Positions 56,936-64,000 of a DNA stretch of 64,000 nt are shown here, in pieces (the first letter of the stretch is position 1; every line of letters starts with the position of its first letter). Made by a program: the position numbers and the translations under genes. The DNA is taken from positions 60,727,901 to 60,791,900 of the forward strand of contig JAWZYU010000009.1 of the NCBI GenBank assembly GCA_038380435.1, in the 5' to 3' direction. The notes under the pieces are model-generated. The model was not told the DNA's origin and ran no database searches. It was given only the letters and a program-made list of their open reading frames with translations. Origin of the DNA: Ryuthela nishihirai (taxonomy: Eukaryota; Arthropoda; Arachnida; Araneae; Heptathelidae).

Positions 56936-57085
56936 CCCATGGCCGAGTGGTTAGCGCGCTTGGCTACTGATCTAAGGGACCATCCTCTCAGACCTTCTAC
57001 TATTCCATATAAATCTACTATGGCATATAAACTGACAGGGTCCTGTCAGACCTCTGTGGCAAGCTGCTTCAGTGGGTATATATAC
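56936..57085 (+). repeat. tRNA-derived SINE, family 2, internally deleted
   Basis: A box ATGGCCGAGTGGTTAGCGCG and CTTGGCTACTGATCTAAGGG are followed directly by the middle; the B box is lost. The middle is partly duplicated (two copies of TCTACTATxxCATATAAA), and the tail CTGACAGGGTCCTGTCAG, ACCTCTGTGGCAAGC follows. Confidence 0.88.
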
Positions 57086-57194
57086 ATCTGAATAAATGGT
57101 GAAAGTAATTTTTTTTTTTTTTTGAAAAATGATATTGAGAAAAAGTAGACTATTACACGATAAAATACTGTCCGATTTTATTTTTTTCCGATAA

Positions 57195-57570
57195 AAGTTG
57201 AATTGTTTTACATCTGAGCAACACTTTCTTCACACAATGTGCTAAATGGCCAAGCACAAGAACAACAGAGGTGGTTGGGGAACGAAATCCACTGGTCAGC
57301 TATTAGAGTATAGATGGTAGCTTCTCGGCAAAGCCATCCAGTGTATTGTTTAAAGTGTACAGTGTATTGCAATCCCGCATAAAGGGGCCACAGCTTTAAC
57401 GCCCCATGAGATAGACGGACTTACCAAGTCCATCGATGTCACACTACTGACCGAGCACAAGGTAAGGGTTTTGGGAGAAAAACCTCAACGCTAGCCCAGG
57501 TGGGACTCGCATCTGGGAACTGTAGTTTACGAATCTGGCGCACTCCCGATTGAGCCAACCCCTCCTAGAA
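57195..57570 (-). repeat. tRNA-derived SINE, family 1, near full-length, diverged
   Basis: Reversed end AATTGTTTTACATCTGAGC through TAAATGGCCAAGCACAAG, AGATGGTAGCTTCTCG and CCATCGATGTCACACTACTG to the head, where the complement of the B box (GGGACTCGCATCTGGGAACT) and A box (GATTGAGCCAACCCC) are visible. Confidence 0.88.
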
Positions 57571-57808
57571 GACAAGGCCAACGTCACAGAATAATGCTGA
57601 CGTCACCCTAGTTAGACCCAAGTGCTACCCATGCTGTCCATGCTAGATAGCTTACATAATTAGCTTGCTTCACGAACAGGAAAGAGTGAAGTGACTATCA
57701 CTAGCGTTTTACACGTGAAAAAAGGGACCATCCTCTCAGACCTATGACATGACGCTCACCTATGCATCTATTTTTTTCTGTGTCTATTTTTTTCTGTGTG
57801 AAATAATA

Positions 57809-57999
57809 ATGCCCTTTCGTTGTTGCGTACAATGTGGCCGGAAAAAATATGTAAATTGCTTGCCTAAGCGAAAAAAGCGAATTGCATTGCGAATGAGCGA
57901 AAAGTTTCCGTGTTTGTATTTCCAGAAGATGAAGATTTGCGAAAACAATGGCTGGCTGCAATACCAAGAAAGGATTTCGTGCCAACTAAAAGTTCGAAA
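57809..57999 (+). pseudogene. THAP exon 1 of a second P-like transposase gene
   Basis: The ATG at 57809 opens MPFRCCVQCGRKKY with the first Cys pair. A frame change within 57830-57868 leads to KVSVFVFPEDEDLRKQWLAA then IPRKDFVPTKSSK, the standard THAP core (FPxxxxLRKxWLxAIxRxDFxPTKxSK). Bases 58000-58005 are GTAAGT, an ideal splice donor, exactly where the family would continue VCExHF. That continuation is found at 62106. The THAP domain would bind transposon ends. The frameshift makes it non-functional. Confidence 0.85.
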
Positions 58000-58039
58000 G
58001 TAAGTTCATCTTAATGAATGTAGTTTTTATTATTATATT

Positions 58040-58590
58040 GGTACGACAGATGAACGTGCTGCAGTGAGTTTATGAAAAACGTGACATGAACGCTCACCTA
58101 TGCATCTGCGTGAGATTTATGTAACAAACGAATTGGAACATAGAACCGATCTGAAATTTAAGAAAGAATTGTAATGTTGGAGTCATTGATATGTGAAAGA
58201 GGACGCAGTTATTCCCAATAAATACGCGATAAGTGAAAACAAAGAAGGAATATTTTTATATGGTGAGTGTGCAGGAGGTTGATTAGTTTTATTAGTATAA
58301 AATCTAATGAGTTAACGCAGAAACTAGAATGATTTGTGCCTGAAGTGAGGGATACAAAAAAGAAGGACATTTGCTATAAAAATAAGAGGTAAATGTTGAT
58401 CAATTTAGTAGACAGAGCTAGTTTTTACTGTTCTGTAGGAAAAGATCATTATTTTATGTACGATAGTATTTAGTTTGTTTATAAATAATTTCATCCATGC
58501 TTTTGTAATAAATTGCATTTTTTGTAATTTGTATTGTAAAATATACCTACTTATACCCACGCTTAGTACTCATCCATTTAAATTTATAAC
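58040..58590. repeat. dispersed repeat, partner of 9690-10435
   Basis: Shares the exact block around GATGAACGTGCTGCA at the start and the TTTTGTAATAAATT, ACGCTTAGT and TTTATAACAATA blocks at the end with the 9.7-kb copy; the middle has diverged. Confidence 0.45.
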
Positions 58591-59149
58591 AATATAATAA
58601 AGAAGTTGAAGTTTGCATTAGGTTTTGCATGCAAGTTGAATCTGAAATCGCAGAAGTGTGTATAACATATACATATATAACATTGGAACTATAATTAAAA
58701 TATTGTGGTTCACTACGAAACAATGGCGTCGCTACTTTCAAATCTAATGTTCAGTTATGAAATTTTGGTAATATTCGTTATGCATAGGAATATTACAAAC
58801 TAGAGACATTGTTTTTTTCTTTTCCCGTTCTTTATGTTAAAAATATACAAATCACTTCGAAAAACTATTTTCTTTGGTAGCCGTCTTTCTAGTTATTGCC
58901 TTTAACTTTTTTGTCTGAGGCAATAAAATCAAATTAACAATCATTCCATCCTTCGACCTGAAGCAGGATATGTAAAGTAATCAAATAATGTTTTTAATAT
59001 ATGAATATATGAATAAACGAATAATGAATTGTAATATTGTTTATCTTCACATTATGAAAAAATAAAATTATTTTGTTATAGATGTACACCATTGAAACCT
59101 GCATTTTAAAACTTGAGAGATGTTTGTTAAAACTCTTAAGTTTAAAATT

Positions 59150-59212
59150 AAAATTTGAGAGATGTTTTTTAAATCTCTTAAGTTTTAAAACTTAAGAGAT
59201 CTGTGAATGATC
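59150..59212. repeat. perfect 28-bp palindrome next to a short direct repeat
   Basis: ATCTCTTAAGTTTT is followed immediately by its exact complement at about 59173-59200. ACTTGAGAGATGTTTxTTAAA occurs twice just upstream (near 59112 and 59155), slightly varied. Otherwise 58600-59490 has nothing recognised. Confidence 0.75.
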
Positions 59213-59499
59213 TCATTCCAGTTTACATCAGATGTATATCATTATAATTTCCCATATCTTTGATTCTTGTTGCAATTTGTTTACACATTAAATTCAGTGA
59301 AATTGCAGTGCATTTCCAGTTTGAGATAAAAATTATTTCATATTTTAACTAATGATTTTGGTTCTTAGAACATAGAAATATAAATATATTTGTTTACCAT
59401 AGTTCAGTAACATTTTATGCTGAAAACCTCAATAATTTTGCTAAGGTTAATAAGAATGATCTAATTCTTATTGGAGGTATAAAGTGTGAGATATAAAGT

Positions 59500-59640
59500 G
59501 TAAATTAGTGATCTGGCAACCTTCGTGTTAAACACGAAGGTTGCCAGATCACTAATTTCAAAAAAAAAATCGTTGCCAGATATTTTTTCTGAATACTGTA
59601 ATCAACCATAGTGTTCAGATACTTTTTTGAGTGATCGTAC
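59500..59640. mobile_element. palindromic Tc1/mariner-type MITE, left arm truncated
   Basis: Second copy of the 55870 family: centre CCTTCGTGTTAAACACGAAGG and right arm CAACCATAGTGTTCAGATAC, TTTTTTGAG. Of the left arm only the inner AAATTAGTGATCTGGCAACC remains. Confidence 0.88.
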
Positions 59641-60033
59641 TTGTATATATGTTATACTATATAACGGGGTACTGAATGACACATACTAAGAACTCTATGT
59701 TCAGGAATCAGTCTGCTTTCAGTTGTGGGATTGATTTTTTATGATTGCATTATTTTAGTGAACATTCGTATAACCAAATCAAATTATGTTATTTGGAAAT
59801 ATCTGAAAACAATATCCTGGTAATTTTTAAACCCAATACATTCTTCATTCCCAATACAATTTTTTTTCTCGAAGTATACTGCCTGGCTTTGGTTTGCAAG
59901 CTTACTAATGCTTTAAAACCCCTTTATGCTTACAAGCTTATACTTTTTTGATTCTGCCAGGACAATCTTTTCAAATTTAAAAATTTATTCTGCTTCAAAA
60001 AGTTTTTTTTTAATTTTTTAAATGTAATGAATA

Positions 60034-60108
60034 CATAATTTTACAAAATGAAGAAATTATATGTTTGCACATAATTTTACAAGATGAAGAAATTATATGT
60101 ATGCAAGC
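60034..60108. repeat. 36-bp direct duplication
   Basis: ATAATTTTACAAAATGAAG followed by AAATTATATGTTTGCA occurs twice in tandem with three differences, just downstream (in LINE orientation) of the LINE 3' end. Confidence 0.8.
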
Positions 60109-60139
60109 CTTAATTTGTAATGCCTGAACTCAGTGATTT

Positions 60140-61150
60140 TTATTGTTCAGTTCAGTTCAGTTTTATTATAATAATAAGGTTACAAACAACAGATATTTGT
60201 AATACTCTTATTAACCCAAGAGCATCTAAGCTCATGTAGGTTAATTTACAAATTATTTAAACACATAATTTTGGCAACACTGACACTCAACTTTACATAA
60301 AGAAATATATATATATATACAAAAACAACACAGAATTTATAAAAACGAATTATTTTTTTTACTTTAACACTGAAAACAGGCTGTCTGCATTTGTAATGGT
60401 CATTAGATAATTAGCAGTGAGATATCTGAAATGCATAAAATTGGTTTCATTTCGAATTATAATCGGTAAAGAATTAAAAATTTTAGGGGCTAAATAATCA
60501 AAGTGTTTGTGCATAATTTCTTTATTTGCAAGTGGTAAAAGAAACCTTTTCCCATTATCTCGCATAGAATTATTTGTATAATGCAGAACTGCATTATTGT
60601 TTTTAAAGCAGTAATTTAATGTTCTATAAACAAATAAATGTCTCAGTGGAAATACACCTGAAATGGTATACTTACAAAAGATGGTAACAGTTTTATATTT
60701 ATTTGGTAAAATTTGGAATATAAATTTATTTTGCATTGTGATTAGACTCCTTAATGATGAAATGTATGTTCCTCCCCAACTTGTAATACCATACTGTATA
60801 GCAGACTGAACCCAAGATTTGTATAACATTATTAACATTTTATTACTGAGGATTTTTTTTAAATAATAAAATTTATATAACATCCGTCTAAGTGTGTTTG
60901 TTAGTTTCCCAATATACATTTTCCAACTTAGGGAGCTATCAATATAAACGCCTAAGTAGAGTAGACTTTGAACCTGATCAATTTCTTCACAGCAACAAGC
61001 TGAGTAATTATTGCATGAAAATGTATGCAATTTTAATTTAATCAAATTTGGATTGTATGATTTCTTTTTTAGGTTGAATTTGTTTTTAATTTTAAATTTG
61101 TACCTGCAAAGAAAAATGCGGATGAGCTTCAAAAGTGATTTTGAATATTA
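60140..61150 (-). mobile_element. CR1/Jockey-type LINE, 3' fragment
   Basis: On the minus strand a 257-codon open frame (61132-60359) reads QVQSLLYLGVYIDSSLSWKM, YKSWVQSAIQYGITSWGGTY and HFDYLAPKIFNSLPIIIRNE, the post-reverse-transcriptase C-terminal region of CR1/Jockey-type ORF2. The 3' end is followed by three CTGAA units (about 60146-60165 in complement) as a short tail. All RT motifs are missing, so this is a 5'-truncated insertion. The frame being still open suggests it is younger than the LINE at 14209. It sits antisense in the inferred THAP-gene intron. Confidence 0.82.
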
Positions 61151-61542
61151 TTTTTATGCTCTAATGTAGTTGTTAAATGAATTAAAATTTTATCTCCATG
61201 CACTTGCACACGAAAGAAAAAAGGTAAAATTTGCTCAATCTATATCAGAACATAGTTTTAAATTCACATATTACTTTATTCCTCATTGCAACAGAATACA
61301 TATAATCTTGATATTTCATACTTAAATATATATGATAAATTTGATGGTTTGTTTTTATGTTTCAAGTATTACAACTACATGAATCAGTTTATGGTTTTTG
61401 CTTGTTTATATTCCAATAATGCAAATTCATTATTGTCCTAATTAATGCAGAATAGGTTTCTAAAGGTGGTAAAATAATTATTATAATTAGTTTCAGTCTC
61501 CTCTTTAAGAAACTTTACAGAAATAAAACCATGCTTCTATAA

Positions 61543-61847
61543 CAGTGTTTCCCCAACTTTTTTCATAGTGTCAAACATCTGAAATTATTTATTTACTGTG
61601 ACATGCTTTTGAAATAGTCCACTTACCATGATACACTTATAGTAAAATGTCAATTCTTTTTGTTCTGTTACAACAACTGAAATTTCAGTTTATTTTACCA
61701 AAAATGCATATTAACTCAATGTTTGATAATGTTATAATACAACAATGTCAAAAGTACTAATGTAAAAATCATGTAGTATTGTAGCTTTCCATGTATTTTC
61801 ATGGCACACCTGGACCTTAGGCAGGACACACCAGTTTGGAATCACTC
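61543..61847. mobile_element. hAT-type MITE, 305 bp, with perfect 8-bp duplication
   Basis: Ends are CAGTGTTTCCCCAACTT and the complement of CCAGTTTGGAATCACTC. The octamer TTCTATAA flanks it exactly at 61535-61542 and 61848-61855. No coding. A different family from 47207. Confidence 0.88.
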
Positions 61848-62105
61848 TTCTATAATTTCATAAACTAACTAGCATTATCTGTAGGAGAGACACTTTACAT
61901 TAGAGACAGTTGTTTAAAATGGTGAATTAGATATATTTCATTAAACTCTGATTCATATTAAGAATTTTATTAAGTATTTATCTGATTGTATTTGAATGTT
62001 GAAAAGTATGCTCCATTTTTTTAATCATCTTTTTAATATATGATTAATGTTCTATACATATCATAAATTAGTTGGCATAATTTTAACATATTATATTACT
62101 TTTAT

Positions 62106-64000
62106 GTTTGTGAAATCAATTTTGATGCAAAAGACATTCGCAGAACATCTGAGCATTATGATCAAAGTACTGTCAAAAAAAATAACTGTGGATTTGCTGC
62201 AACCCAGACTTCATGATAGTGCAATACCGTGCAAGTTTCCAGGATGCCCAGAATATCTTCTTCAAATTCGCATTGTGAAAATCCATCTCCCAATAAAAGA
62301 CAGGTTGGAAAACAAACAAACTGAAATTGTGATTTTCATCATATGTGGACTATTGTTAACAGAGATAAGAAAGTAATGTTTCTAAAAATAATTATGCGAC
62401 CCCATCCTGTTGTTTAGTTATCAGTAGTGATAATGAAGATCTACAAGTAACAACTTATTTGGAAAGTGTGACAATTACTAAGGTAAGCAGTTATAATTTG
62501 CCTATTAGACTTAGCAATGTAAATGATTTAAGTTGTACTTTAAAACGGGCTTTTGAATTAGTTGAATCCTGTAATGAATAATCAGTGTAAAGTTTATTTA
62601 ATATTGCTGAAAATGTTTTGGATATTATTGAAAGAAATGTTCCTCAGTGTGAAAAGGATATTATCCATTTTGTTTCTGAACAAATGTTTTTTGTTGAAAT
62701 GTCAAAAAATAGACACCGTTACACTGCAGCATTTGTTGTTTTATGTTCTTTGGTATTTTTCTATATCACCATATTAATGTCGTTTTTTACATAACAGTGG
62801 CTCTTTGATTTTATCACATTTCAAATACAATACGTAAGCTTTGTAGTAATTATAATATTGATCCTAAATTAGAACAGTCCGAGAAAACATTTTCGATGTA
62901 TATTAAGCAAAAAATTGCCTATCTCAATGATTCTAATAAAAATGCTGTTTTAATGATAGATGAAATACACATTAAATCATTTTTAGATTATAAAGGAAAA
63001 AGAAATATCATTGGTATGGATTATAACTGTGAGAAGGTAGCAACTTCTGCATGTGTATTCATGATACAGAGTATTATGTCTGCATATAAAGATGTTGCAC
63101 ATATTCTTCCAGGTACTAAATTATCTGTTGACATCGTTTATACTTTCATTTTAAAAATATTTAAAGGATTGTCAATCCTTGGTGTTAAAGTTATTTCTAT
63201 TATTAGTGACAATAATACTGTAAACAGACGAGCTGTCTCATTCTTTTCCAAACCACCTCAATTGAGTATTGTATATAAGCACCCTGTAGATCCTATGAGG
63301 CCATTATTTTTTATTATTTGTTGTGCTCATGTACTAAAGTGTATCATAAATAACGACTGAATAATAAAAAAAAAATCACAGCCAATGTATGCATTATCCA
63401 AATTTTCATCAGAGACCAAAAAGTGCAGATGATGAAATGTGTGTAAAAACTGTATCATTTTCTTCCCTTAAAAACCTGAACTATGTAAAATATACAAAAG
63501 TAGTAAAATATGGATACACACTGACTTCAAAAGCTTTATGTCCCACCAATCTGGAACGGCAAAATGTGAAGTTGGCACTTCAAATTTTCAACATTCATGT
63601 TTCTGAAGGCCTTCGTATTGGCAGGAGCACTACATATAAAACCACATTTTCAAGACACTGCTGATTATATTGGGATCATATGTAAATAGTGGGACATACT
63701 TAATGTTCGCATTCCAATGAAGGGCAAACATAAGAGAAATGAGTGTCAGGAGTCACTACCCAATTCAGTAGATGACATAAAGGTCCAATTTTTGAATTTT
63801 TTTTTAATTGGTTGGAAAACTGGGAGAAACTTGATTGTACAACACCTTGTTACAGTAAAGAGACCAAACTTGCACTGAAGCATTCTACATATGCTATACT
63901 TGAAATTACAAGCTACTGTATTGATGAATTAAACTTTAAATATATTTTAACTGGTAAACTCCAGACTGATTCATTAGAAGATCGTTTTGGTCATTATAGA
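62106..64000 (+). pseudogene. P-like transposase exon 2: THAP end, linker and RNase H-like core; runs off the window
   Basis: Begins VCEINFDAKDIRRTSEHYDQ, completing the THAP domain started at 57809 (the His of VCEKHF is Asn here). An 8-A run at 62175-62182 shifts frame into VDLLQPRLHDSAIPCKFPGC. IERNVPQCEKDIIHF and NRHRYTAAFVVLCSLVFFY follow. The core frame 62896-63360 has AVLMIDEIHIKSFLDYKG with catalytic Asp 1 and VISIISDNNTVNRRAVSFF with Asp 2, both kept, then HVLKCIINND and a stop at 63358. LTSKALCPTNLERQNVKLAL continues, and the window ends in CIDELNFKYILTGKLQTDSL then EDRFGHYR. It is THAP9/P-element type. Several stops make it inactive, but it is better preserved than the 13-kb copy. 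Confidence 0.88.
62896..63360 (+). pseudogene. best-preserved open stretch of the second P-like transposase
   Basis: A 154-codon open frame covering the first half of the RNase H-like fold, with both visible catalytic aspartates (MIDE and SDNN). It is listed separately because it is the longest transposase frame in the 58-64-kb gene. The TGA at 63358 replaces or disrupts the family's NNW tryptophan position. Confidence 0.85.

Larger units (their letters stand above)
58000..62105 (+). other. inferred ~4.1-kb intron of the P-like gene, filled with repeats
   Basis: Begins with the donor GTAAGT at 58000 and ends where THAP coding resumes. It contains the repeat shared with 9690-10435, a palindromic MITE fragment, a reverse LINE fragment and an hAT MITE. 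The expected acceptor reads TTTTAT|G rather than TTTTAG|G at 62105/62106, so it looks mutated. Intron status is inferred from protein continuity. Confidence 0.55.

Overview
The window looks like animal, very probably arthropod and most likely spider, intergenic DNA. It is AT-rich and has no operons or bacterial-type genes. The transposon families and two tRNA-derived SINE families resemble predicted proteins I remember from orb-weaver spider genomes; that assignment is recollection and has not been searched. I see no intact host gene. Every coding stretch I can recognise is a broken piece of a mobile element, and almost every long ORF is a transposase or reverse transcriptase fragment or a reading frame through a SINE.

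Layout. 0.4-0.85 kb: internally deleted mariner transposase. 3.56-5.82 kb: a 2.26-kb transposon with CACTG-type inverted ends and an apparent 3-bp target duplication; it holds a broken copy of a multi-copy arthropod gene of unknown function. 5.9-11.0 kb: transposase scrap, an hAT-type MITE and several tRNA-derived SINEs (family 1). 11.7-20.95 kb: an ~80-bp satellite into which a P-element/THAP9-like transposon inserted, flanked by an identical 8-bp repeat. The P-like gene is split by a ~4.3-kb CR1/L2/Jockey-group LINE, and removing the LINE restores the P-like reading frame. 21-36 kb: AT-rich DNA with SINEs (families 1-3), a deleted mariner, a 28-bp minisatellite and a possible solo LTR. 36.4-41.4 kb: Tc1 fragment, a 53-bp tandem array and a degenerate ~300-bp repeat. 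41.5-44.8 kb: a Tc1-type element with complete inverted ends, split by an R1/I-group LINE. 46.0-48.6 kb: a 30-bp minisatellite and an RTE-type LINE split by two hAT MITEs in opposite orientations. 52.8-57.6 kb: hAT- and Tc1-type MITEs and nested SINEs. 57.8-64.0 kb: a second P-element/THAP9-like gene whose THAP exon is separated from its catalytic exon by a ~4.1-kb intron now full of other repeats; it runs off the window end.

How the parts relate. The window is a layered record of insertions whose relative order can be read: LINE into P-like element into satellite; LINE into Tc1; MITEs into RTE; SINE 2 into SINE 1; LINE and MITEs into a THAP-gene intron. The two P-like copies are different subfamilies or ages, since one appears intronless across the THAP domain and the other is split there. 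The item most worth following up is the 3565-5820 element, because it ties a widespread gene of unknown function to transposon ends.
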